Part shown: positions 1 to 6,962 of the stretch, piece by piece
How positions within the stretch are numbered: the first letter of the stretch is position 1
Layout: each line of letters begins with the position of its first letter
DNA from: Bordetella parapertussis
GTDB taxonomy: Bacteria; Pseudomonadota; Gammaproteobacteria; Burkholderiales; Burkholderiaceae_C
Length of the DNA: 13,358 bases
Assembly (NCBI GenBank): GCA_945907335.1
Contig: CAMDSU010000031.1
Location: 1 to 13,358 of the forward strand
Direction of reading: 5' to 3'
Notes under the pieces: model-generated
Told to the model about the DNA's origin: nothing
What the model saw: the letters and a program-made list of their open reading frames with translations, nothing else
Database searches by the model: none
Translations under genes and position numbers: made by a program

Positions 1-344
1 CCGCCTGCAATGATGCCGGTACCCTTGGGGGCTGGCGCCATTTGCACATTGGCAGCACCGTGGTGACCGGTGACGTTGTGGTGGATGGTGCCGTTTTTCA
101 ATGACACTTTGTGCATGTTGCGGCGGGCCTCTTCCATGGCCTTTTGCACAGCAGCTGGCACTTCCTTGGATTTGCCTTTGCCCATGCCGACACGGCCATC
201 GCCATCGCCGACCACAGTGAGTGCGGCGAAGCCGAGAATTCGACCGCCTTTGACCACTTTGGTGACGCGATTGACCGCGATCATTTTTTCCTTCAGACCG
301 TCGTCACGACTGTCGTCTTGCATTTTTGCTTGAACTTTTGCCAT
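1..344 (-). CDS. rpsE: 30S ribosomal protein S5, 5' part only
   Basis: Ribosomal protein S5 is part of the small subunit near the mRNA entry site and affects translational accuracy. The window holds the first 114 codons, starting [11 protein letters not shown]; the family is usually about 165-175 residues, so the C-terminal third lies off the left edge. The S5 N-terminal RNA-binding domain can be read at about residues 16-80 (the [12 protein letters not shown] stretch followed by [14 protein letters not shown]), with the start of the C-terminal domain after it ([17 protein letters not shown]). The ATG lies 17 bp after the rplR stop, with only a weak GGA-type ribosome binding site, so translation may be coupled to rplR. 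It is the last spc gene visible; rpmD, rplO and secY would be expected next, but this cannot be seen. Confidence 0.96.
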   Translation of the reverse strand, partial: MAKVQAKMQDDSRDDGLKEKMIAVNRVTKVVKGGRILGFAALTVVGDGDGRVGMGKGKSKEVPAAVQKAMEEARRNMHKVSLKNGTIHHNVTGHHGAANVQMAPAPKGTGIIAG

Positions 345-361
345 GTTGTTATCCGTATCGG

Positions 362-727
362 TTAGAACTGCAAGCCGGCTGCACGCGCAGCATCGGCCAG
401 GGCTTTGACGCGACCGTGGTAGGCGAAGCCAGCACGGTCAAAAGCAACTTTCTCCACGCCAGCGGCTTTGGCTTTTTCAGCGATACGCTTGCCAATGACT
501 TCAGCTGCTGATTGGTTACCGCCCTTGCCCACCGCACCCAATGCTTGACGCACTTCGGATTCAGCGGTGGAAGCGGTGGCAATCACTTTGGCGCCGTCGC
601 CGGAGATGACGCTGGCATAGATATGTAGGTTGGTGCGGTTGACGGTCAAACGCGCCACGCCTTGTGTGGCAATACGGATACGGGTTTGGCGCGAACGACG
701 CAGACGCTGCTGTTTTTTGCTTAGCAT
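362..727 (-). CDS. rplR: 50S ribosomal protein L18
   Basis: L18 binds 5S rRNA together with L5 and helps form the central protuberance of the large subunit. The protein has 121 residues, close to the family length of about 117. It has the basic N-terminus typical of L18 ([18 protein letters not shown]), then the core [21 protein letters not shown], and ends with the conserved region around [23 protein letters not shown] clear AAGGAG ribosome binding site lies 7 nt before the ATG, and the gene begins 11 bp after the rplF stop. It sits in the standard spc order between rplF and rpsE. Nothing in it looks unusual. Confidence 0.97.
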   Translation of the reverse strand: MLSKKQQRLRRSRQTRIRIATQGVARLTVNRTNLHIYASVISGDGAKVIATASTAESEVRQALGAVGKGGNQSAAEVIGKRIAEKAKAAGVEKVAFDRAGFAYHGRVKALADAARAAGLQF

Positions 728-738
728 GTTGCAGCTCC

Positions 739-1272
739 TTATTTCTTCTTGGTCTCTTTGATCGTGATCTTTTCGTCCGAATAACGGATACCTTTGCCCT
801 TGTAAGGCTCAGGCGGACGAACAGCGCGAATTTCGGCAGCAATTTGACCGACACGTTGGCGGTCTGCACCTTTGATGATGACCTCAGTAGGTGTCGGTGT
901 TTCGACCTTGATACCGGAAGGCATATCGATATTGACAGGGTGCGAGTAGCCGACAGCCAAGTTCAATTTGGCGCCTTGTGCAGCGGCTTTGTAGCCCACG
1001 CCGACTAAGTTGAGTTTTTTCTCAAAGCCTTTGGTGACACCGACCACCATGTTGTTGACCAACTGACGAAGTGTGCCGCTCATGGCGTTGGCTTCGCGGC
1101 TTTCGTTGGCGGCTTCGAACGTCATGCTTTCGCCCTGACGCACGACCTTGACCAAAGCATTATTAGCAATTGAGAGTTGGCCACCAGCGCCTTTGACGCT
1201 GATGTGTTGTTCATTCATGGTCACGTCCACTCCTGCGGGAACGGTGACGGGCATTTTGGCAACGCGGGACAT
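739..1272 (-). CDS. rplF: 50S ribosomal protein L6
   Basis: L6 binds 23S rRNA near the sarcin-ricin loop and the factor-binding region of the large subunit. The protein has 177 residues, the normal family length. It begins [17 protein letters not shown] and shows the two tandem L6 folds: the first at about residues 10-80, the second from about 90 onward. The family signature near the C-terminus ([17 protein letters not shown]) is intact, followed by a lysine-rich tail. A GGGAG ribosome binding site lies about 8 nt before the ATG. The gene starts 13 bp after the rpsH stop, within the spc operon. Confidence 0.97.
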   Translation of the reverse strand: MSRVAKMPVTVPAGVDVTMNEQHISVKGAGGQLSIANNALVKVVRQGESMTFEAANESREANAMSGTLRQLVNNMVVGVTKGFEKKLNLVGVGYKAAAQGAKLNLAVGYSHPVNIDMPSGIKVETPTPTEVIIKGADRQRVGQIAAEIRAVRPPEPYKGKGIRYSDEKITIKETKKK

Positions 1273-1285
1273 CTGTGTTTCTCCC

Positions 1286-1681
1286 TTAAGCCACGTAGCA
1301 AAGAACTTCGCCGCCCACGCCAGTGGCGCGTGCTTTGCGATCGGTCATGACACCTTGGGGCGTGGTGACAATTGCCACACCCAATCCGTTCATGACTTGC
1401 GGAATGGCGTTGTGTCCCTTGTAGACACGCAAACCAGGGCGTGACACGCGCTCGATGCGCTCGATCACGGGACGGCCTGCGTAATATTTCAGGGAAATTT
1501 CCAATTCGGATTTGCCGTCATCGGTTTTGACACGGAAGCCATCGATATAGCCCTCGTCTTTCAAGACCTGGACAATGGCAATTTTGACCTTGGACGATGG
1601 CACCGACACGGTCGGCTTGGCCACCATTTGCGCGTTGCGGATACGCGTCAACAGGTCGGCAATGGGATCACTCATGCTCAT
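1286..1681 (-). CDS. rpsH: 30S ribosomal protein S8
   Basis: S8 binds the central domain of 16S rRNA early in small-subunit assembly. In E. coli it is also the translational repressor of the spc operon, binding the mRNA near the rplX-rplE junction. The protein has 131 residues, the usual length. It starts [18 protein letters not shown] and ends with the conserved [11 protein letters not shown]. There are two possible ATGs, at 1681 and 1675. The first was chosen because an AGGAG ribosome binding site lies 9 nt before it, while the second would be about 15 nt away; MSMSDPI is also the form I know from related betaproteobacteria. Whether S8 feedback operates here cannot be decided from sequence alone. 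Confidence 0.97.
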   Translation of the reverse strand: MSMSDPIADLLTRIRNAQMVAKPTVSVPSSKVKIAIVQVLKDEGYIDGFRVKTDDGKSELEISLKYYAGRPVIERIERVSRPGLRVYKGHNAIPQVMNGLGVAIVTTPQGVMTDRKARATGVGGEVLCYVA

Positions 1682-1701
1682 ATTGAATTTCTCCTGCCTG
1701 C

Positions 1702-2007
1702 TTACCAGCTGGCTTTGGTGATGCCGGGAATATTGCCTGCGAAGGCCATTTCACGGATCTTGGCGCGACCCAAGCCAAATTGACGGAAGGTGCCACGTGG
1801 GCGGCCAGTGATGGCACAGCGGTTGCGCTGACGTGTCGGATTGGCGTTGCGAGGCAACTTTTGCAATTCCAAACGAGCCGCTGCGCGCTCTTCGTCGCTG
1901 CGTTTGAAGTCGGTTGAAATCGCTTTCAGTTCCGCGTGTTTTTTCGCGTACTTGGCGACCAGTTTGTCACGCTTGAGCTCGCGCTCGATCAAAGCTACTT
2001 TAGCCAC
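1702..2007 (-). CDS. rpsN: 30S ribosomal protein S14, zinc-independent form, GTG start
   Basis: S14 is a small-subunit head protein. I place the start at a GTG at 2005-2007, giving [11 protein letters not shown] (read as Met) and 101 residues, the normal length of the long form of S14. A GAGG ribosome binding site lies about 8 nt upstream. A longer reading in the same frame, beginning at 2061, would add 18 residues with no family similarity and would run 46 bp into rplE. The protein carries a single cysteine ([12 protein letters not shown]) and no CxxC pairs, so it is the zinc-independent type. The conserved C-terminus [25 protein letters not shown] is intact. The gap to the rplE stop is 8 bp. 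Confidence 0.95.
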   Translation of the reverse strand: MAKVALIERELKRDKLVAKYAKKHAELKAISTDFKRSDEERAAARLELQKLPRNANPTRQRNRCAITGRPRGTFRQFGLGRAKIREMAFAGNIPGITKASW

Positions 2008-2015
2008 AGGACACC

Positions 2016-2555
2016 TCAGTTCTTGAACGGGAAACGGAAAGCGGCGAGCAGTGCTTTGCACTCTTCGTCAGTCTTGGCCGTGGTGGTGATACTGATATTG
2101 AGACCGCGCAGGGCATCAACCTTGTCATACTCGATTTCGGGAAAGATGATTTGCTCTTTCACACCGATGTTGTAGTTACCACGACCGTCAAACGCGCGAC
2201 CGGAAATACCACGAAAGTCACGCACGCGAGGCAAGGCAACCGTTACAAAACGGTCGAGGAATTCATACATGCGAACGCCGCGCAATGTGACCATACAACC
2301 AATGGCTTGTTGCTCACGAATTTTGAAACCGGCGATCGCTTTGCGTGCTTTGGTCACCACAGGTTTTTGACCGGCAATTTTGCCCATGTCGCCGACGGCG
2401 TGGTCCATGACTTTCTTGTCGGCCACCGCTTCTGAAACACCCATGTTCAGGGTGATTTTTGTCAGGCGAGGCACTTGCATGGGCGACTTGTAGCCAAACT
2501 TGGCGGTCAAATCGGGGACCACTTTTTCACGATAGTGTTGTTGGAGACGTGCCAT
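2016..2555 (-). CDS. rplE: 50S ribosomal protein L5
   Basis: L5 binds 5S rRNA and contacts the P-site tRNA from the central protuberance. The protein has 179 residues, the typical bacterial length. Family landmarks are in order: the N-terminal [14 protein letters not shown], then [16 protein letters not shown] at about residues 28-43, the [20 protein letters not shown] region at about 62-82, and [30 protein letters not shown] in the second half. The ATG follows the rplX stop by 2 bp, with an AAGG-type ribosome binding site inside the end of rplX, which points to translational coupling. In E. coli this junction carries the S8 regulatory site. Confidence 0.97.
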   Translation of the reverse strand: MARLQQHYREKVVPDLTAKFGYKSPMQVPRLTKITLNMGVSEAVADKKVMDHAVGDMGKIAGQKPVVTKARKAIAGFKIREQQAIGCMVTLRGVRMYEFLDRFVTVALPRVRDFRGISGRAFDGRGNYNIGVKEQIIFPEIEYDKVDALRGLNISITTTAKTDEECKALLAAFRFPFKN

Positions 2556-2557
2556 GT

Positions 2558-2878
2558 TTATGCAACCTTGATAGCTTCACCGCTGGACTTGAAGACGCGA
2601 ACCTTCGAACCATCGGAATTGATCTTGATGCCCACGCGATCGGCTTTGCCGGAGGTGGCGTTGTAGATGGCGACATTGGACTGGTGAATAGGCATGGTTT
2701 TTTCAACAATGCCGCCAGTGGTGCCAGCCATGGGGTTGGGCTTGGTGTGTTTCTTCACCAAGTTGATGCCCTCGACCAACAAGTGCGAGTCGTCCTGGCG
2801 CAATGCAATTTTGCCGCGCTTGCCTTTGTCGCGGCCCGTGATGACGATAACTTCATCGCCTTTACGTAATTTGTTCAT
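2558..2878 (-). CDS. rplX: 50S ribosomal protein L24
   Basis: L24 starts assembly of the large subunit by binding the 5' end of 23S rRNA and sits near the peptide exit tunnel. The protein has 106 residues, normal for the family. The N-terminal KOW motif reads [19 protein letters not shown] at about residues 6-24, followed by the conserved [15 protein letters not shown]. The rplN stop codon overlaps a TGAGGA ribosome binding site about 8 nt before the ATG, and the gap between the two genes is 10 bp. It is the second gene of this spc cluster. Confidence 0.97.
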   Translation of the reverse strand: MNKLRKGDEVIVITGRDKGKRGKIALRQDDSHLLVEGINLVKKHTKPNPMAGTTGGIVEKTMPIHQSNVAIYNATSGKADRVGIKINSDGSKVRVFKSSGEAIKVA

Positions 2879-2888
2879 GGTCAGGTCC

Positions 2889-3257
2889 TCAGAGTACTTC
2901 GGGGGCCAAGGAGACGATCTTCATGAAACGCTCGGTGCGCAGTTCGCGCGTGACCGGTCCAAAGATACGTGTGCCGATAGGCTCGAGTTTGGCGTTGAGA
3001 AGCACGGCAGCGTTGCTGTCAAATTTGACAAGCGAACCATCGCTGCGGCGAATGCCTTTGGCGGTGCGAACCACCACGGCACTGTAGATTTCGCCTTTTT
3101 TGACGCGGCCGCGAGGCGCAGCCTCTTTGATGCTTACTTTGATGATGTCGCCCACGCTGGCATAACGACGCTTAGATCCGCCGAGCACCTTGATGCACAA
3201 AACGGACTTCGCACCGGTGTTGTCGGCGACCTCTAATCTGGATTCTGTCTGGATCAT
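2889..3257 (-). CDS. rplN: 50S ribosomal protein L14
   Basis: L14 lies at the subunit interface of the large subunit and contributes to an intersubunit bridge. The chosen ATG at 3255-3257 gives 122 residues, exactly the family length, beginning [19 protein letters not shown] reading that starts earlier in the same frame (3290) adds 11 residues lacking family similarity. The conserved segments [23 protein letters not shown] and [24 protein letters not shown] are intact. The ribosome binding site is weak (a GGGA stretch). It is the first gene of the cluster here and is preceded by its own promoter rather than by rpsQ, so transcription of this spc operon probably starts just upstream. Confidence 0.97.
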   Translation of the reverse strand: MIQTESRLEVADNTGAKSVLCIKVLGGSKRRYASVGDIIKVSIKEAAPRGRVKKGEIYSAVVVRTAKGIRRSDGSLVKFDSNAAVLLNAKLEPIGTRIFGPVTRELRTERFMKIVSLAPEVL

Positions 3258-3334
3258 TTCTGTTTCCCAACTTGTATCAAACCCGAACAACCCGAAAAGG
3301 TTGATCTTGCTCGATCAGTCTTGGGCCCGTCATT

Positions 3335-3359
3335 TGCACAGCAAACCATTTGCGGTGCA
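3335..3359 (-). promoter_or_regulatory. Hairpin in the rplN leader
   Basis: An 11-bp inverted repeat with one mismatch (3340 against 3354) and a 3-nt loop (3346-3348) lies in the leader between the predicted promoter and rplN. The arms on the plus strand are TGCACAGCAAA and TTTGCGGTGCA. No U-tract follows it, so it does not look like a terminator. It could be a regulatory leader structure or a stabilising stem. Confidence 0.5.
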
Positions 3360-3405
3360 TTTGTTTGGGCGTGATTTCCCAGCCGTTTGAAAAGCTGAGC
3401 CCGCA

Positions 3406-3452
3406 ATTATGGCATAGTTTTTTCGCCAAACGACTAGTTTTATGAATTTTTA
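3406..3452 (-). promoter_or_regulatory. Predicted strong promoter of the spc operon (PrplN)
   Basis: Reading the minus strand, an extended -10 element TGCCATAAT lies at 3414-3406 (hexamer CATAAT at 3411-3406). It is followed by a GC-rich stretch, TTGCGGGCT, that would form the discriminator, as in stringently controlled ribosomal promoters. No good -35 hexamer is seen at 16-18 bp, which fits an extended -10 promoter. The segment at 3434-3452 is AT-rich, at about -36 to -54, where an UP element would sit. The transcript start would be about 3398-3400. This is a pattern-based prediction. Confidence 0.65.
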
Positions 3453-3456
3453 CCCT

Positions 3457-3489
3457 AAAACACACACGCAAGCCTTTCGGGGCGGGCTT
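3457..3489 (-). terminator. Weak candidate terminator after glpD
   Basis: Directly after the glpD stop, the minus strand has a 5-bp stem, AAGCC/GGCTT (3485-3489 pairing with 3470-3474), with a 10-nt loop. A T-rich but interrupted tail follows (GCGTGTGTGTTTT). The stem is short and the tail imperfect, so termination may be incomplete or Rho-dependent. I see no better terminator in the 77 bp between the glpD stop and the rplN -10 element. Confidence 0.25.
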
Positions 3490-5057
3490 CAATCGGGCAA
3501 TATATAACCCTGCGCCATTGATAAATAACTATTAAGTTCTGTTTTTTCGCAACCTTCTTCCACCAAAATCTCCGCGACCAAGGCTGCCACGGCCATAGAG
3601 GCGTTGGCATCTAGAAACAGCAAGCGGGATCTGCGCGCCAGGATGTCTTCTACATTGCGGGCGTATTCTTTCCGCACAGCAAACCGCACCATGGCTTCGT
3701 TCAAGCCCACGGCCAGCCAGTTGTGTGCGCCGGGCAATTGCGTGACCTCGGTTTGTTCATCGCCATACAAGTGCATGCCTTGGGGTTGGGTCAGGCTCAC
3801 TGGCGGGGAATTAATGTGGCGAGCACCCATGAAACTTGGTCTGGCAAGGTTGGCGGCAGATGATGACGCTGGCAGCAATTGGTGCGCCACACATTGTGCC
3901 AAGACATCTTGTGCCATGGCCCGATAGGTGGTCCATTTTCCGCCAGTGACGGTGACCAGCCCGCTGCGACTGACGCTCACCGAGTGCTCTCTGCTCAAGC
4001 CCTTGGTGTTTTTGTCTTCTTCAGCCGTGCGTTTGACCAAGGGGCGCAAACCGACCCAAACGCTGCGCACATCACTGCGGCTCAAAGGTTTGGACAAATA
4101 ACGGGCGGACTCATTCAATATAAAAGCCACCTCGTCTTCGAATGCTTGCGGCTCCCTGGGCATATCAGAGCGCGGCGTGTCTGTGGTGCCCAGAATCACT
4201 TTGCCCAACCATGGAACAGCAAACAACACGCGGCCATCTTCGGTCTTAGGTACCAACAACGCATGGTCTCCAGGCAAAAAATCCCGATCGACCACCAGAT
4301 GCACGCCCTGGCTTGGCGCCACCATGGGGGTGACCGTTACCCCCTGTTCGCTGGCATCAAGTTGCCGCAATTGGTCAACCCACACGCCGGTAGCATTGAT
4401 CACGCACGAGGCATGAACTTCATAGGTTTGCCCGGTTTCACCGTCCTCGCACACCAGGTTTGTCAACCGGCCGCTGGCATGTTTGAGTTGCTTGACGCCA
4501 CAGTAATTGATGAGTAACGCGCCCTCGCGCGCAGCGGTTCTTGCCAAATTAATGGCAAATCGGGCGTCGTCAAATTGACCGTCCCAATATTGCACGCCAC
4601 CATGCAAACCCTTGGGTTTGAGGCCAGGCATGCGAGACATCACTTCTTGGGACGACAAAAATTCGGTACGCCCCAGTCCATGAGTGCCAGCTAAAAAATC
4701 GTAGAGTTTCAAGCCACTGCCATAAAACCAGGTTTCCCACCAACGGTATGAAGGCATCACAAAGGGAATTGGCTGCGCAAGATGTGGCGCGTCGTTCAAT
4801 AGCACTGAGCGCTCATGCAGCGCTTCTCGCACCAGGCTGAAATTGCCTTGGGCCAAGTAGCGGACACCTCCATGCACCAATTTGGTCGAGCGCGAAGAAG
4901 TCCCTTTGGCGAAATCGTGTGAGTCGAGCAAAACCACCTTGTAGCCGCGAGAACTGGCCTCCAAGGCAACGCCTAAACCTGTGGCACCGCCTCCAATAAT
5001 GGCAATGTCAAAGCTGGGGGTTGTTGTTAACTGCTGAAATAAATCTTTGCGGGTCAT
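3489..5057 (-). CDS. glpD: Aerobic glycerol-3-phosphate dehydrogenase (FAD)
   Basis: GlpD oxidises sn-glycerol-3-phosphate to dihydroxyacetone phosphate and passes electrons to the quinone pool from the inner face of the cytoplasmic membrane. From the ATG at 5057 it has 522 residues, against 501 in E. coli. The FAD-binding motif IIGGGATGLG is at about residues 20-29 and is followed by the family segment TSSRSTKLVHGGVRYL at about 53-68. Further landmarks are VINATGVWVDQL, VGLRPLV and TVTGGKWTTYR, and a C-terminal DAO-type domain. The frame continues upstream to 5171, but that extension runs into glpV and does not match the family. There is no clear ribosome binding site before the chosen ATG; the spacer contains competing hairpins (5063-5104). 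It is last in the operon, 89 bp after glpV. Confidence 0.95.
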   Translation of the reverse strand: MTRKDLFQQLTTTPSFDIAIIGGGATGLGVALEASSRGYKVVLLDSHDFAKGTSSRSTKLVHGGVRYLAQGNFSLVREALHERSVLLNDAPHLAQPIPFVMPSYRWWETWFYGSGLKLYDFLAGTHGLGRTEFLSSQEVMSRMPGLKPKGLHGGVQYWDGQFDDARFAINLARTAAREGALLINYCGVKQLKHASGRLTNLVCEDGETGQTYEVHASCVINATGVWVDQLRQLDASEQGVTVTPMVAPSQGVHLVVDRDFLPGDHALLVPKTEDGRVLFAVPWLGKVILGTTDTPRSDMPREPQAFEDEVAFILNESARYLSKPLSRSDVRSVWVGLRPLVKRTAEEDKNTKGLSREHSVSVSRSGLVTVTGGKWTTYRAMAQDVLAQCVAHQLLPASSSAANLARPSFMGARHINSPPVSLTQPQGMHLYGDEQTEVTQLPGAHNWLAVGLNEAMVRFAVRKEYARNVEDILARRSRLLFLDANASMAVAALVAEILVEEGCEKTELNSYLSMAQGYILPD

Positions 5058-5062
5058 GGGTA

Positions 5063-5104
5063 ACAGACCAATGCAAGGTCTGTCACCTTGTCGGGACAGA
5101 CCTT
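5063..5104 (-). promoter_or_regulatory. Competing inverted repeats just upstream of glpD
   Basis: Three copies of one motif in alternating orientation allow two exclusive hairpins. The first is a perfect 10-bp stem (5075-5084 with 5095-5104, arms AAGGTCTGTC and GACAGACCTT) with a 10-nt loop. The second is a perfect 7-bp stem (5063-5069 with 5077-5083, arms ACAGACC and GGTCTGT) with a 7-nt loop. They share the middle segment, so only one can form at a time. The second ends 5 nt before the glpD ATG and would lie where a ribosome must bind. This could control glpD translation or be a DNA operator. Confidence 0.55.
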
Positions 5105-5112
5105 CAAGACAT

Positions 5113-5138
5113 GGGGCATCGCCACCAAGCGATGCCCC
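5113..5138 (-). repeat. Perfect GC-rich hairpin after the glpV stop
   Basis: A perfect 10-bp inverted repeat (arms GGGGCATCGC at 5113-5122 and GCGATGCCCC at 5129-5138, 6-nt loop) begins 8 nt after the first of two tandem glpV stop codons (TGATGA, 5144-5149). The minus-strand continuation, ATGTCTTG, is not a real U-tract. It may protect the 3' end of the glpV message, or partly stop transcription before glpD, as is common after highly expressed binding-protein genes. Confidence 0.6.
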
Positions 5139-5146
5139 GTCTGTCA

Positions 5147-6880
5147 TCAGCGAACGCGGCCTTCCTTCCAAGCATTGAGCAGCTTTTCATAGGCAATGGT
5201 TTCGCCCTTTGGCTTCTCGTTGGCCAGCTTGGCCCACGGTGCAGCTTTGTCGCTCAAGTACTTCGCAGGGTCACCTTTGGGGTTGAGCTTAGGCGCACAA
5301 CGGGCCATGCCTGCACGCTCCAAACGCGCCATCACATCGTCCATTTCGTTGGCCAGGTTGTCCATGGCTTGTTGTGGTGTTTTCTCACCAGTCACAGCCA
5401 CAGCCACGTTTTTCCACCACAGTTGTGCCAACTTGGGATAGTCAGGCACGTTGGTGCCAGTCGGTGTCCAAGCCACACGCGCGGGGCTGCGGTAGAACTC
5501 AACCAAGCCGCCAAGCTTGGGCGCCATTTTGGTCATGGCTTCAGAGCGGATGTCAGACTCACGGATAGGTGTCAAGCCGACAATGGTTTTCTTCAAAGAC
5601 GTGGTTTTGGCAGTCACGAACTGCGCATAAAGCCAAGCTGCAGCGGTTTTGTTGGCATCGTGGTCTTTAAAGAACGTCCATGAACCCACGTCTTGGTAGC
5701 CGTTTTGCATGCCTTTCTTCCAGTAAGGACCGTTAGGTCCTGGCGCCATGCGCCACTTAGGTGTGCCGTCGGCATTCACCACGGGCAAACCGGGTTTGGT
5801 CATGTCCGCAGTGAAAGCGGTGTACCAAAAGATTTGCTGAGCGATTTGGCCTTGGGCAGGCACAGGGCCAGCTTCACCGAAAGTCATGCCGATGGCTTCT
5901 TTGGGTGAGTATTTCTTCATCCAGTCCACATACTTGGTCAACGCATAGACAGCAGCGGGAGAGTTGGTGGCACCGCCACGGGCCACCGAGGCACCTTGCG
6001 GGTTACAGCCGTCTGCGGAAGCGCGGATACCCCACTCGTCCACCGGACGACCATTGGGAATGCCGATGTCAGCTGTACCTGCCATGGACAACCAGGCATC
6101 GGTGAAACGCCAGCCCAGTGACGGGTCTTTTTTGCCGTAGTCCATGTGACCGTAAATTGGCTTGCCATCAATGGTTTTCACATCGTTGGTGAAGAACTCT
6201 GCGATGTCTTCGTAAGCACTCCAGTTGAGGGGCACACCCAAGTCGTAGCCGAATTTCGCCTTGAATTTGTCTTTGATGTCTTTGCGGTCAAACAAGTCGG
6301 CACGGAACCAGTACAGGTTGGCAAATTGCTGGTCGGGCAATTGGTAGAGCTTCTTATCAGGACCGGTGGTGAAACTGGTGCCGATGAAATCCTTTAAATC
6401 CAATCCGGGGTTGGTCCATTCTTTCCCTGCGCCGGCCATGTAGTCGGTCAGGTTCATGATCTTGCCGTAACGGTAATGGGTACCGATCAAATCAGAGTCA
6501 GAAATCCAGCCGTCGTAAATCGACTTGCCCGATTGCATGGACGTTTGCAGTTTTTCCACCACATCACCCTCTTGGATCAGGTCATGTTTGACGGTGATAC
6601 CGGTGATTTCTGTGAAAGCCTTGGCAAGTGTTTTGGATTCGTACTCATGGGTGGTGATGGTTTCAGACACCACCGAAATTTCCTTGACGCCTTTGGCTTG
6701 CAGTTTTTTAGCGGCTTCGATAAACCATTTCATTTCTGCCATCTGCTTGTCTTTGGACAAGGTAGATGGCTGAAACTCGTTGTCCACCCATTTTTTCGCT
6801 TCTGCTTCACCGGCCCAGGCGCTTTGGCCCAGGACCAGCGCTGCTGCTGCGAAGGCGATTGCACTGTATTTCAATTTCAT
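5147..6880 (-). CDS. glpV: Glycerol ABC transporter, periplasmic substrate-binding protein
   Basis: This is the secreted binding protein expected to capture glycerol in the periplasm and deliver it to GlpPQ. It has 577 residues, large for a solute-binding protein but, as I recall, typical of this glycerol subfamily. Residues 1-23 form a signal peptide: KLK near the N-terminus, a hydrophobic core AIAFAAAALVLG, and a likely cleavage site after AWA. The mature protein resembles extracellular binding proteins of the carbohydrate type 1 class, with EISVVSETITTHEYESKTLAKAFTEITGI at its start and many aromatic residues (YWFRADLF, WRFTDAWLSMAG, IFWYTAFTADM). A strong AGGAG lies 6 nt before the ATG. 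An 82-bp spacer separates it from glpU, and tandem stops end it. Substrate identity comes from context and family, not from a visible site. Confidence 0.9.
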   Translation of the reverse strand: MKLKYSAIAFAAAALVLGQSAWAGEAEAKKWVDNEFQPSTLSKDKQMAEMKWFIEAAKKLQAKGVKEISVVSETITTHEYESKTLAKAFTEITGITVKHDLIQEGDVVEKLQTSMQSGKSIYDGWISDSDLIGTHYRYGKIMNLTDYMAGAGKEWTNPGLDLKDFIGTSFTTGPDKKLYQLPDQQFANLYWFRADLFDRKDIKDKFKAKFGYDLGVPLNWSAYEDIAEFFTNDVKTIDGKPIYGHMDYGKKDPSLGWRFTDAWLSMAGTADIGIPNGRPVDEWGIRASADGCNPQGASVARGGATNSPAAVYALTKYVDWMKKYSPKEAIGMTFGEAGPVPAQGQIAQQIFWYTAFTADMTKPGLPVVNADGTPKWRMAPGPNGPYWKKGMQNGYQDVGSWTFFKDHDANKTAAAWLYAQFVTAKTTSLKKTIVGLTPIRESDIRSEAMTKMAPKLGGLVEFYRSPARVAWTPTGTNVPDYPKLAQLWWKNVAVAVTGEKTPQQAMDNLANEMDDVMARLERAGMARCAPKLNPKGDPAKYLSDKAAPWAKLANEKPKGETIAYEKLLNAWKEGRVR

Positions 6881-6962
6881 GCCCGTCTCCTGAAAAATTC
6901 CCCTTGCATTGAGAGAACACGTGTCGTGGGGAAGTTACAGACCGTGTCAAGGAATGGCCTGG

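Noticed and set aside
2008..2061. A longer N-terminus for S14
   Set aside because: It would overlap rplE by 46 bp, and S14 is about 101 residues. The GTG at 2005-2007, with a GAGG upstream, gives exactly that length.
3277..3492. A 71-residue minus-strand frame in the glpD-rplN gap, opening with a TTG that overlaps the glpD stop
   Set aside because: It runs across the predicted rplN promoter and leader, has no ribosome binding site of its own and resembles no family I know. The single CxxC (CHNCG) is not enough to call a zinc protein.
3879..4517. A 212-codon open frame on the plus strand opposite glpD
   Set aside because: It is antisense to the conserved dehydrogenase, with no ribosome binding site or family resemblance; a codon-bias shadow.
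5058..5171. A 38-residue N-terminal extension of GlpD
   Set aside because: The extension overlaps the end of glpV, is made largely of the hairpin-forming spacer and does not resemble GlpD N-termini. The ATG at 5057 gives the expected start shortly before the FAD motif.
6902..6958. A possible internal promoter before glpV (minus-strand TTGACA at about 6950-6945)
   Set aside because: The -35-like hexamer is perfect, but no acceptable -10 lies 16-18 bp downstream (ACGACA at 17 bp), so I do not call a promoter.
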